Shown here: one piece after another, positions 34,826-42,906 of the stretch
How positions within the stretch are numbered: position 1 is the first letter of the stretch
Layout: each line of letters starts with the position of its first letter
Source of the DNA: DATFQI01 sp963816955
Lineage (GTDB): Bacteria; Actinomycetota; Thermoleophilia; Solirubrobacterales; Solirubrobacteraceae
Assembly: GCA_963816955.1 (NCBI GenBank)
Contig: CAWFME010000004.1
Location: forward strand, 496,001-560,000
Direction of reading: 5' to 3'
Length of the DNA: 64,000 bases
Position numbers and translations under genes: made by a program
The notes under the pieces: generated by a model
What the model was told of the DNA's origin: nothing
Database searches by the model: none
The model's input: only the letters and a program-made list of their open reading frames with translations

Positions 34826-34904
34826 CTGAGCCAACTCCCGGAACGAGCGGGGTAACGTGGTTATGTCTCCCGACACCGTCCGCCCCCACACCTAGGATTC
34901 CGCC

Positions 34905-36110
34905 ATGGAGATCGAGATCGGCCGAGGCAAGAAGGCGCGCCGCGCCTATGGATTCGATGACGTAGCGATCGTCCCGTCGCGCCGGACGCGCGATCCCGAC
35001 GACGTCGACATCTCGTGGACCCTCGGCCCGTACCGCTTCGAGCTCCCGCTGCTCGCCTCCGCGATGGACGGCGTCGTCTCTCCCGACACGGCGGGCATCG
35101 TCGGCCGCCTGGGCGGGCTCGCCGTGCTGAACCTCGAGGGGATCTGGACGCGCTACGAGGACGCCGACTCGATGCTCGAGCGCATCGCCGGCCTGCCGCG
35201 CGACGAGGCCACCCGGGAGATGCAGGAGATCTACCAGGAGCCCGTCAAGGAGGAGCTGATCACCCAGCGGATCCAGGAGATCAAGGCGCACGGCGTCGTC
35301 GCCGCCGCGTCGCTGACCCCGCAGAAGGTCGAGCGCTGGCACGAGCTGGCGCTGGACGCGGGGCTGGACATCCTGGTCGTGCAGGGCACCGTCATCTCCG
35401 CCGAGCACGTCTCGAGCGCGGGTCACGTGCTCAACCTCAAGGAGTTCGTGCGCGAGCTCCCGATCCCGGTCGTGCTCGGCGGCTGTGCCAGCTACCACAC
35501 GGGCCTGCACCTCATGCGCACGGGCGCGGCCGGCGTGCTCGTCGGCGTCGGCCCCGGCGCGGCGTGCACCACCCGCGGCGTGCTCGGCATCGGCGTCCCG
35601 CAGGCGACCGCGATCGCGGACGTCGCGGCCGCGCGCTCGCAGCACATGCTCGAGACGGGCGACTACTGCCGCGTGATCGCCGACGGCGGCATGCGCACTG
35701 GCGGCGACGTCGCGAAGGCGATCGCCTGCGGCGCCGACGCGGTGATGATCGGCTCGCCGCTGGCGCGCGCCTACGAGGCGCCGGGTCACGGCTTCCACTG
35801 GGGCATGGCGACGTTCCACCCCTCGCTTCCCCGCGGCGCGCGCGTGGCGACGACGCAGAACGGCTCGCTCGAGGAGATCATCACGGGCCCGGCGCGCGAG
35901 AACGACGGCACGTTCAACCTGATGGGCGGCCTGCGGACCTCGATGGCGACCTGCGGCTACCAGGACATCGCGGAGTTCAACCGGGCGGAGCTGATGGTCG
36001 CCCCGGCGCTCCAGACCGAGGGCAAGGCGCTCCAGCGCGACCAGGCGATCGGCATGGGCGCCCGCGGCAACGCGCAGCCCGAGCCACAGCCGGTGCTGGC
36101 GGGCCGGTGA
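34905..36110 (+). CDS. guaB3: GuaB3-type IMP dehydrogenase-related protein
   Basis: 401 residues, shorter than GuaB because the CBS domains are absent. TIM-barrel features: ARRAYGFDDVAIVPSRRTRD, PLLASAMDGVVSPDTAG, VLGGCASYHTGLHLMRTGA, GVGPGAACTTRGVLGIGVPQ with the catalytic Cys (~220), VIADGGMRTGGDVAKAIACG and FNLMGGLRTSMATCGYQ. This is the GuaB3 group next to guaA in actinobacteria. Whether it acts as IMP dehydrogenase, GMP reductase or otherwise is not settled by sequence. It starts 80 bases after repeat B and is coupled to guaA. Confidence 0.9.
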   Translation: MEIEIGRGKKARRAYGFDDVAIVPSRRTRDPDDVDISWTLGPYRFELPLLASAMDGVVSPDTAGIVGRLGGLAVLNLEGIWTRYEDADSMLERIAGLPRDEATREMQEIYQEPVKEELITQRIQEIKAHGVVAAASLTPQKVERWHELALDAGLDILVVQGTVISAEHVSSAGHVLNLKEFVRELPIPVVLGGCASYHTGLHLMRTGAAGVLVGVGPGAACTTRGVLGIGVPQATAIADVAAARSQHMLETGDYCRVIADGGMRTGGDVAKAIACGADAVMIGSPLARAYEAPGHGFHWGMATFHPSLPRGARVATTQNGSLEEIITGPARENDGTFNLMGGLRTSMATCGYQDIAEFNRAELMVAPALQTEGKALQRDQAIGMGARGNAQPEPQPVLAGR

Positions 36111-37726
36111 CGGAGCTCGTCTCCGAGGGCCGCGGCTCCTCGCTCCCTGCCGAGCAGGGCGTCGAGGAGCTCGCCCTCGAGCGGGCGGTGGCGGCCGACG
36201 AGGTCGTCGTCCTCGACTACGGCGGGCAGTACTCGCAGCTGATCGCCCGCCGCGTGCGCGAGTGCGGGGTGTTCTCCGAGCTGCTGCCGCACCATGTCGG
36301 CGTCGAGGAGGTCCGGCGGCGCAACCCGAAGGGCCTCATCCTCTCCGGCGGCCCGGCCTCCGTGTACGCGCAGGGCGCGCCGCGGCTGGACCCGGCGCTG
36401 CTGGAGCTCGGGATCCCCGTGCTGGGCATCTGTTACGGCATGCAGGCGCTGGTGCTGACGCTCGGCGGCCGGGTCGAGGGCGCCGAGGTCGGCGAGTTCG
36501 GCCGCTCGCGGCTGACCGTCGCCGAGACGGGCCGGCTGCTGGCCGGCACGCCGGCCGATCAGTCGTGCTGGATGTCGCACCGCGACACGGTCTACGAGGC
36601 CCCGCCGGGCTTCACCGCGCTGGCCAGCTCGACCGAGTCGCCCGTCGCCGCGCTGGAGGACGTCGAGCGCGGCCTCTACGGGATCCAGTTCCACCCCGAG
36701 GTCGTCCACACGCCCTACGGCCAGCAGGTGCTCACGACCTTCCTCGAGGACATCTGCGGCTGCGAGCGCACCTGGAGTCCTGAGTCGATCATCGACGAGC
36801 AGGTCGCCAAGATCCGCGCGCAGGTCGGCGACGGGCGCGTGATCTGCGGGCTCTCCGGCGGCGTGGACTCGAGCGTCGCTGCGCTGCTCGTGCACCGCGC
36901 GGTGGGCGACCAGCTGACGTGCGTGTTCGTCGACCACGGCCTGATGCGCAAGAACGAGGGCGAGCAGGTGATCTCCGCCTTCCGCGACCACTTCAAGGTG
37001 CCGCTCGTCGCCGTGGACGCCGAGGACCGCTTCCTGCGGCGGCTGTCGGGTCTCAGCGAGCCCGAGGCCAAGCGCAAGGCGATCGGCGCCGAGTTCATCC
37101 GCGTCTTCGAGGAGGAGGCGGCGAGGATCGGCGACGCGAAGTACCTCGTGCAGGGCACGCTGTACTCGGACGTGATCGAGTCCGGCGGCGGCACGGGCGC
37201 GGCGACGATCAAGTCCCACCACAACGTCGGCGGGCTGCCCGACGACCTCGAGTTCGAGCTGGTGGAGCCGCTGCGCGCGCTGTTCAAGGACGAGGTGCGC
37301 GCCGTCGGCGCCGAGCTCGGCCTGCCCGAGCGCCTGGTCTGGCGCCAGCCGTTCCCGGGGCCCGGCCTCGCGATCCGGATCGTCGGCGGCGAGGCCACGA
37401 AGGAGCGCCTGGACACGCTGCGCAACGCCGACGCGATCCTGCAGGACGAGATCCGCAAGGCCGGCCTGTACCGCGAGCTGTGGCAGTCCTTCTGCGTGCT
37501 GCCGGACATCCGGACCGTCGGCGTGCAGGGCGACGAGCGCACATACGGCTACCTCGTCGCGATCCGCGCCGTCACCTCCGACGACGCGATGACGGCCGAC
37601 TGGGCGCGGCTGCCCTACGACCTGCTGGAGCAGATCGCCTCGCGCATGATCAACGAGATCCGCGAGGTCAACCGCGTCGTGCTCGACATCACGAGCAAGC
37701 CCCCGGGCACCATCGAGTGGGAGTGA
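36107..37726 (+). CDS. guaA: GMP synthase (glutamine-hydrolysing)
   Basis: 539 residues, intact. N-terminal class I glutaminase: VVVLDYGGQYSQLIARRVRE, GLILSGGPASVY, GICYGMQALV (Cys ~108) and GIQFHPEVVHT. Then the ATP pyrophosphatase with CGLSGGVDSSVAALLVHRA, and the C-terminal dimer domain ending DITSKPPGTIEWE. It converts XMP to GMP. A GTG start overlaps the guaB3 stop (GTGA). The first ~30 residues before VVVLDYGG are an extra leader. Confidence 0.97.
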   Translation: MTELVSEGRGSSLPAEQGVEELALERAVAADEVVVLDYGGQYSQLIARRVRECGVFSELLPHHVGVEEVRRRNPKGLILSGGPASVYAQGAPRLDPALLELGIPVLGICYGMQALVLTLGGRVEGAEVGEFGRSRLTVAETGRLLAGTPADQSCWMSHRDTVYEAPPGFTALASSTESPVAALEDVERGLYGIQFHPEVVHTPYGQQVLTTFLEDICGCERTWSPESIIDEQVAKIRAQVGDGRVICGLSGGVDSSVAALLVHRAVGDQLTCVFVDHGLMRKNEGEQVISAFRDHFKVPLVAVDAEDRFLRRLSGLSEPEAKRKAIGAEFIRVFEEEAARIGDAKYLVQGTLYSDVIESGGGTGAATIKSHHNVGGLPDDLEFELVEPLRALFKDEVRAVGAELGLPERLVWRQPFPGPGLAIRIVGGEATKERLDTLRNADAILQDEIRKAGLYRELWQSFCVLPDIRTVGVQGDERTYGYLVAIRAVTSDDAMTADWARLPYDLLEQIASRMINEIREVNRVVLDITSKPPGTIEWE

Positions 37727-37977
37727 GCCGGCTCAGCGAGCGCATCCAGTCGCGCCCGCCCGAGCCGATGAAGCCCCGTCAGTGGGCGCTGGCGGGCGCG
37801 TTCATCGGGGTGCTGTTCGCGCTCGGCTCGATCGTGCGCGGCGACGTCGCGCCCGGGATCGTCGGCGGCATCCTCGCCGGCGTGCTCATGTTCCTCGTGC
37901 TGCGCCAGATCTCCGTGCGGCAGTGGCAGCGGATCCACGAGTGGGACAGCCGCCACCGCGGCGAGCCCGCGCCCTAG
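37723..37977 (+). CDS. Small membrane protein after guaA
   Basis: 84 residues from a GTG overlapping the guaA stop. Two membrane segments (WALAGAFIGVLFALGSIV and IVGGILAGVLMFLVLRQI) between basic termini (ERIQSRPPEPMKPRQ and RQWQRIHEWDSRHRGE). No family is recognised. Co-translation with guaA may be incidental. Confidence 0.6.
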   Translation: MSRLSERIQSRPPEPMKPRQWALAGAFIGVLFALGSIVRGDVAPGIVGGILAGVLMFLVLRQISVRQWQRIHEWDSRHRGEPAP

Positions 37978-37985
37978 CGCGCCGC

Positions 37986-38015
37986 TTGACGCCGGCCGTG
38001 CCGGCAGACGAGAAT
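37986..38015 (+). promoter_or_regulatory. Possible promoter of the SnoaL-like gene
   Basis: TTGACG (37986-37991), an 18-base spacer containing a GCCGGC-rich inverted repeat, then GAGAAT (38010-38015), nine bases before the ATG at 38024. Good -35, fair -10. Confidence 0.4.
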
Positions 38016-38023
38016 CGCTCGCG

Positions 38024-38449
38024 ATGAGCACCGCCACCGAGCGGCTGCAGGAGACCATCGCCGCCTACAACGACGCCTGGAACGCGCACGACCTCGACGC
38101 GATCGCGGCGCTGCACGCGCCCGACATGGTGTTCGAGAACCACACGGCCGGCGAGCGCGCCCAGGGCGCAGAGGCGCTCGAGCACATCGCCCGCATCTTC
38201 GAGTCCTGGCCCGACATCGCGTTCTCGACGCGCCGGCTCTACGTCCGCGAGGACCTCGTCGTGCAGGAGTGGACGGCGAGCGCCACCCACGTCAAGGAGC
38301 TGCGCCGCGGGGACATCGTCGCCCCGCCCTCGGGCCGCCGGATCGAATGGGTCGGGATGGACGTGATCCCGTTCGAGGACGGCCTGATCAAGCGCAAGGA
38401 CGTCTACTCGGACTCCGTCTCGATCCTGCGCCAGGTCGGCCTGCTTTGA
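38024..38449 (+). CDS. SnoaL-like/NTF2-fold ester cyclase family protein
   Basis: 141 residues, one NTF2-like domain: ETIAAYNDAWNAHDLDAIAA, LHAPDMVFENHTAGE, LVVQEWTASATH, EWVGMDVIPFEDGLIKRKDV. This is the SnoaL-like polyketide-cyclase/ester-cyclase type found in many small proteins of unknown substrate. The reading frame is intact. Its stop TGA is the first base of the palindromic element that follows. Confidence 0.8.
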   Translation: MSTATERLQETIAAYNDAWNAHDLDAIAALHAPDMVFENHTAGERAQGAEALEHIARIFESWPDIAFSTRRLYVREDLVVQEWTASATHVKELRRGDIVAPPSGRRIEWVGMDVIPFEDGLIKRKDVYSDSVSILRQVGLL

Positions 38450-38613
38450 GGAGCCCGTCAAGAACCCCGGCACGCCCGGATGCGGCCGTGGACGCTTCGC
38501 CGGATCGCCACCCGAACCCTCGGAAATCCTAGGAGGATTCCCTTCGGATTCGTGCGCCGCCCGGCTCGGTCCACGGCCACCCCGGTCGGGCCAGATCTTC
38601 TTGACGGACTCCT
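38449..38613. repeat. Intergenic palindromic element D
   Basis: A 165-base structure between two convergent genes. Outer arms AGGAGCCCGTCAAGAA (38449-38464) and TTCTTGACGGACTCCT (38598-38613) pair with one mismatch over 16 bases. Nested inside are GGCCGTGGAC (38484-38493) and GTCCACGGCC (38569-38578), a perfect 10-bp pair, and a central imperfect hairpin around GGAAATCCTAGGAGGATTCC. It begins at the last base of the SnoaL stop and ends five bases before the peptidase stop. Its sequence differs from copies A-C but its size is similar. Confidence 0.75.
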
Positions 38614-38617
38614 AGAG

Positions 38618-39907
38618 CTAGGAGCTCCTGTCCCAGGCCATCAGGTCGGGCAGCGGGTCGAACGGCGAGCCGCCGCTGTACCAGCCGGGAGCCTTCCACA
38701 TCTCGAAGTGCAGGTGGCAGCCGCTGGCGTCGCCGGTGTCGCCGACGTAGCCGATCAGCTGGCCCGTGCGGACCCGGTCGCCCTTGTTCACGAGCGCGGC
38801 CGACTGCAGGTGCATGTACGCATAGTCCAGGCCCGTGCGCTCGCCGTCGATCACGAGGTAGTAGCCGGCGCGGGAGTGGAACTGCTTGAACTTCACGACG
38901 CCGCCGCGCGCCGCGACCATCGGCGTGCCGCAGGCGGCGAAGACGTCCTGGCCCTGATGGCCGCGCCCGCCGCCGAACTTCGCGGCGTACTCGCCGTAGC
39001 CGTGCGGGCCGAGGATCGGGAAGGTGTGGCGCAGGAACTTGAACGAGGCGGGATCCGGCTCCGCCGCGGCGGGCTCGCCGGCCGGGGCCTGGGCGCTCGA
39101 GGCGCGCAGCGCGCCGGCCTCGTCGGCGGCGCTGACGCGGAACGCGTAGCGGCCCGGCTTCTGCACGCGGTTGCCGGCCAGGCCGTTCCAGTGCACGACC
39201 TGCGGGGTCTCCGGCGGCACCATGCCGGGGGTCCAGCTGGCGATCACGGCCTGGTCGGCGACGCGCACGAGCTCCACGCGGACGTTCACGGCGCGGTCGT
39301 CGTGGACGACGTAGGACATCCGCATCGGCCGCGCGGCGTCGAAGAACGCCTTCGGGGCCTGCGCGTCGACGTCGATCGAGGGGCCGCCCGAGGCGGGCAT
39401 CGCGGCCGCCGGCTGCTCCACGGTGAGCGCGGCCGGCGCGGGCTTGGTCAGGACGCCGTCGCGGTCGAGGACGACGACCGAGCCGGTCGCGGCGCCGAGC
39501 GGCACCCGCACGTCGACCGAGGTCTTGCGGCGCTTGACGGGCGCGGCGGCGACGTCGTCGGCATCTCCTGCCGCGCCGTCGAAGTGGACCTCCGCGGTGC
39601 GGCGCATGCCCGTGCCGCGCACGCGCAGCAGCGCGCCGGGGCGGACCGCGCCGTCGGCGCCGCAGCCGCTGGCGCAGGCGAGCCGCGTGAGCTTGATCCG
39701 CGAGCGCACGGGCGGCTGGGCGGGAGCGGCGGGCGCGGGCGACGCCGTCGGCGTGGGGGAGGGCTGGGGCTGCGCGCCGCCCGTCCCCTGGGCGGAGGCC
39801 GCGGCGGGCAGGGCGACGCACACGAGCAGCGCGATCAGGCCGATCGCACGGGCGAGCACGGCAGGGGTGGGCGCGGCATGCGCCGGCACACCAGCCGTGT
39901 TCGCCAT
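38618..39907 (-). CDS. Secreted M23 (LytM-type) peptidase
   Basis: 429 residues. Start at the ATG at 39907; the N-terminus has a signal helix (AIGLIALLVCVALPAAASAQ), a Pro/Thr-rich linker, a beta-sandwich region with an ACASGC pair and PGALLRVRGTGM, a second beta domain (VVHWNGLAGNRVQKPGRYAF), and a C-terminal M23 zinc peptidase (FGGGRGHQGQDVFAACGTP, DYAYMHLQ, GCHLHFEMW). These cleave peptidoglycan cross-links. A c-di-AMP riboswitch precedes it, linking wall lysis to this second messenger. In place of HxxxD the first zinc motif is H-QGQ-D, as expected for LytM. Confidence 0.92.
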   Translation of the reverse strand: MANTAGVPAHAAPTPAVLARAIGLIALLVCVALPAAASAQGTGGAQPQPSPTPTASPAPAAPAQPPVRSRIKLTRLACASGCGADGAVRPGALLRVRGTGMRRTAEVHFDGAAGDADDVAAAPVKRRKTSVDVRVPLGAATGSVVVLDRDGVLTKPAPAALTVEQPAAAMPASGGPSIDVDAQAPKAFFDAARPMRMSYVVHDDRAVNVRVELVRVADQAVIASWTPGMVPPETPQVVHWNGLAGNRVQKPGRYAFRVSAADEAGALRASSAQAPAGEPAAAEPDPASFKFLRHTFPILGPHGYGEYAAKFGGGRGHQGQDVFAACGTPMVAARGGVVKFKQFHSRAGYYLVIDGERTGLDYAYMHLQSAALVNKGDRVRTGQLIGYVGDTGDASGCHLHFEMWKAPGWYSGGSPFDPLPDLMAWDRSS

Positions 39908-39965
39908 CCTTGCGTCTGTCCCCTTCCCGTCACGCTGACGCGCGACGGGCCCCCGGGCACCCGCC

Positions 39966-40090
39966 AAGTCTTGCTCCTCATGTCGTGACGGCCTACGGGG
40001 TTAGCTGACGGGCTCGCGCGCCATCGCGCTACCCGGCGGCAATGCCGGGATTCGCCCCAAACAACCGGTTCCCCCGTTCCGCCTGTTCGG
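39966..40090 (-). promoter_or_regulatory. c-di-AMP (ydaO/yuaA) riboswitch
   Basis: On the minus strand the leader of the M23 gene contains the ydaO core blocks in order: GGGGGAACCGG, then TTTGGGGCGAATC, a variable CCCGGC/GCCGGG stem, GCGCGAGCCCGTCAGC, and TAACCCCGTAGGCC. These match the conserved positions of actinobacterial c-di-AMP riboswitches found before rpf and NlpC/P60 or M23 wall hydrolases. A TATACT -10 (complement 40123-40128) sits upstream. Downstream, a CCCGTC...GACGGG stem could be the expression platform. In known cases binding lowers expression of the hydrolase. Confidence 0.9.
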
Positions 40091-40213
40091 AGGCGGATTC
40101 GGCCGATGTCTGAACGGGCGGCAGTATATGCACGGACGCCGGACGGCGGTGCCACCACCGGGTGGCTATCATGGTCCGCCGCCGCGCCCCCAGGGCGTTG
40201 CATCTCCACGCTC

Positions 40214-40651
40214 ATGAAGACTTACGTCGCCAACGCCACCGACCGCGAGCGCAACTGGCTGCTCGTCGACGCCGAGGGGCAGACCCTCGGCCGTCTCGCC
40301 ACCCAGATCGCGGATGCCCTGCGCGGCAAGCGCAAGCCGGTCTACACGCCGCACGTCGACACGGGCGACTTCGTCATCGTGATCAACGCGGAGAAGATCT
40401 CGGTGACGGGTCAGAAGCGCAGCGAGAAGATGTACTACCGCCACTCGGGCTACCCGGGCGGCCTGAAGTCGCGCACGCTCAACGACATGCTCGAGCGCCG
40501 GCCCGAGGAAGTCATCCGCCTCGCCGTCCGCGGCATGCTGCCCAAGAACCGCCTGGCGCGGAAGCAGCTGACCAAGCTCAAGGTCTACGCGGGGCCCGAG
40601 CACCCGCACGTCGCGCAGCAGCCGAAGCCGCTCGAGCTCGAGACCCACTAG
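40214..40651 (+). CDS. rplM: 50S ribosomal protein L13
   Basis: 145 residues, intact. MKTYVANATDRERNWLLVDA, TLGRLATQIADALRGKRKP, DTGDFVIVINAEKI, YYRHSGYPGGLKSRT and MLPKNRLARKQLTKLKVYAG are universal L13 signatures. It starts the usual rplM-rpsI-glmM gene order of actinobacteria. A TATCAT element at 40167-40172 may be the -10, divergent from the riboswitch promoter. Confidence 0.98.
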   Translation: MKTYVANATDRERNWLLVDAEGQTLGRLATQIADALRGKRKPVYTPHVDTGDFVIVINAEKISVTGQKRSEKMYYRHSGYPGGLKSRTLNDMLERRPEEVIRLAVRGMLPKNRLARKQLTKLKVYAGPEHPHVAQQPKPLELETH

Positions 40652-40667
40652 GGAGCACCTGAACTTC

Positions 40668-41477
40668 ATGTCCGAGGACAAGACGCAGGGCCAGGAGCCC
40701 GAAGAGCAGCCCGAGCAGACGGCTGACGAGACGCCGGCCACCGAGACTCCCGCCCCCGCCGAAGAGGCTCCCGCGGCCGCCGCCGACGAGACCCCGGCCG
40801 AGGCCCCCGCCGACGAGGCCCCCGCCGCTCCGGAGGAGCCCACGGCCGCCGCCGCTGCCGGCGACGAGCTCGATCCTGCACCTACCGAGGAAGACGACGA
40901 GGCGCCCACCCCGCGCGTGAAGCCGCTGATCCCGGGCGCCGACCTCGAGGTCGACATCGTCCGCGAGGGCGAGGAGGCCCTGCGCGGCGAGAACCTCTAC
41001 GGCGAGTACGACGAGGACTCCGCGCCCGGCGACGACGGCGACGAGGACCTCTCCCAGCCGATCGCGGACGCCTCGATCGACCTGGCCGCCGGCGCCCGCT
41101 ACGCCGCGACCGGCAAGCGCAAGACCGCCGTCGCGCGCGTGATCCTCAAGCCCGGCGACGGCACCTACACGATCAACGGCAAGCCGCTCGACGTCTTCTT
41201 CCCGCGCGCCACGCTCCAGCGCACGATCCGCCAGCCGCTCGAGACGGTCGGCTACGACACGCGCATGGACGTCATCGCGTCGATGCACGGCGGCGGCGTG
41301 AGCGCCCAGGCCGGCGCGCTGCGCCACGGCATCTCGCGCGCGCTGATCGAGGCCGCTCCCGACCTCCGCTCGGAGCTCAAGCGGCGCGGCTTCCTCACGC
41401 GCGATGCGCGCGTGAAGGAGCGCAAGAAGGCCGGCCTCAAGAAGGCCCGCAAGCGCCCGCAGTTCTCCAAGCGCTAG
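40668..41477 (+). CDS. rpsI: 30S ribosomal protein S9 with long acidic N-terminal extension
   Basis: 269 residues against ~130-160 usually. The S9 domain is only the C-terminal half, from about residue 143 (YAATGKRKTAVARV, GKPLDVFFPRATLQ, GGGVSAQAGALRHGISRAL, and the basic KKARKRPQFSKR tail reaching the P site). Residues 1-140 are a low-complexity Glu/Asp/Ala/Pro/Thr extension (EEAPAAAADETPAEAPADE-like repeats) with no S9 function known. The frame and codon use are continuous with the domain, so it is a real fusion or extension rather than a mis-start; no later ATG/GTG close to the domain is as good. Confidence 0.96.
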   Translation: MSEDKTQGQEPEEQPEQTADETPATETPAPAEEAPAAAADETPAEAPADEAPAAPEEPTAAAAAGDELDPAPTEEDDEAPTPRVKPLIPGADLEVDIVREGEEALRGENLYGEYDEDSAPGDDGDEDLSQPIADASIDLAAGARYAATGKRKTAVARVILKPGDGTYTINGKPLDVFFPRATLQRTIRQPLETVGYDTRMDVIASMHGGGVSAQAGALRHGISRALIEAAPDLRSELKRRGFLTRDARVKERKKAGLKKARKRPQFSKR

Positions 41478-41534
41478 GTGCTCCGCTCCGAAATTCCTCC
41501 GGACGATGCACCGGACTTCCGGAGCGAACCACTC

Positions 41535-42866
41535 GTGACGACCGCGGCCACGCCGCGCAGGCTGTTCGGCACCGACGGGGTCCGCGGCGTCGCGGGCGAG
41601 CAGGTCACGGCCGAGCTGGCGCTCTCGCTGGCGCGCGCCGCGACCGAGCGCGTCGCCACCAAGGGCCGTCACGACCGCCCGCCGCGGGTGCTCGTGATCC
41701 GCGACACGCGCGAGTCGGGCGAGATGCTCGAGGCCGCCGTCGCCGCGGGGATCGCGGCCGCGGGCGGGGAGGCGATGCTCGGCGGCATCCTGCCGACGCC
41801 GGGCGCGCCGCTGCTCGTGCGCCGCCACGGCTTCGCGCTCGCCGTCGTGCTGTCGGCCTCGCACAACCCTTACGAGGACAACGGCATCAAGTTCTTCGGC
41901 GGCGACGGCTACAAGCTCTCCGACGCGACCGAGGCGGAGATCGAGCAGATGCTCGACGTGCCGCCCGAGCCGGCGCGGCCCGGCCGCGTGCGCCGCTTCC
42001 ACACGGCGCTGGACGGCTACGAGGCGGCGCTGGAGGCGCGCTTCGGCTCGCTCGAACTGTCCGGCCTGCGGTTGCTGCTGGACTGCGCCAACGGCGCGAC
42101 CTACGAGGTCGCCCCCGCGCTGTTCCGGCGGCTCGGCGCGCACGTCGACGCGGTGGCCGCCGAGCCCGACGGCCGCAACATCAACGACGGCTGCGGCTCC
42201 ACGCACATCGACGCCCTCGCGCAGGCCGTCGTCGACGGCGGCCACGACGTGGGCTTCGCGTTCGACGGCGACGGCGACCGCGTGCTGGCCGTCGACCGCA
42301 ACGGCGTCGTCGTGGACGGCGACGAGCTGATCGCGCTGGCCGCGGTGCACCTGGGCGTCCCGGGCGTCGCCGTGACGGTGATGACCAACTACGGCTTCCA
42401 CACCGGCATGCGCGCCGCGGGGATCGAGGTCGCCACCACGCCGGTCGGCGACCGCTACGTGCTCGAGGAGCTGCGCCGCCGCGGCTGGACGCTCGGCGGC
42501 GAGCAGTCCGGGCACGTCATCGAGCGCAACTTCGTCCCCTCGGGCGACGGCATCGCCGCGGCGCTGCTGACGCTCGAGTCGCTCGAGGGCGGCGACCTCG
42601 CCGACCGCCACGCGATGGAGAAGCTCCCGCAGACGCTCGTCAACGTGCGCGTCGCCGACCGCGACGCCGTCGGGCGCTCGCGCCCGCTGCAGGACGCGGT
42701 CGAGCGCGAGTCCGCGGCGCTGGAGGGCCGCGGCCGCGTGCTGCTGCGCCCGAGCGGCACCGAGCCGCTCGTGCGCGTGATGGTCGAGGCGCCGACGGCC
42801 GGCGAGGCGGAGGCCGTCTGCGAGCGCCTGGTCGCGCTCGTCGGGTCCGAGCTCGGCCGCGCGTAG
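41535..42866 (+). CDS. glmM: Phosphoglucosamine mutase
   Basis: 443 residues. It converts glucosamine 6-phosphate to glucosamine 1-phosphate on the way to UDP-GlcNAc. RLFGTDGVRGVAGE at the start, VVLSASHNPYEDNGIKFFGG with the phosphorylated Ser (~109), FAFDGDGDRVLAVD (metal site), LGGEQSGHVIE and RPSGTEPLVRVMVE. The GTG at 41535 is preferred because it sits just before the conserved core; a GTG at 41478, directly after the rpsI stop, would add 19 residues. Confidence 0.96.
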   Translation: MTTAATPRRLFGTDGVRGVAGEQVTAELALSLARAATERVATKGRHDRPPRVLVIRDTRESGEMLEAAVAAGIAAAGGEAMLGGILPTPGAPLLVRRHGFALAVVLSASHNPYEDNGIKFFGGDGYKLSDATEAEIEQMLDVPPEPARPGRVRRFHTALDGYEAALEARFGSLELSGLRLLLDCANGATYEVAPALFRRLGAHVDAVAAEPDGRNINDGCGSTHIDALAQAVVDGGHDVGFAFDGDGDRVLAVDRNGVVVDGDELIALAAVHLGVPGVAVTVMTNYGFHTGMRAAGIEVATTPVGDRYVLEELRRRGWTLGGEQSGHVIERNFVPSGDGIAAALLTLESLEGGDLADRHAMEKLPQTLVNVRVADRDAVGRSRPLQDAVERESAALEGRGRVLLRPSGTEPLVRVMVEAPTAGEAEAVCERLVALVGSELGRA

Positions 42867-42906
42867 CTGGACGGCGCGGCAGGGCCCGCCGTAGGCTCGC
42901 GCGTCG

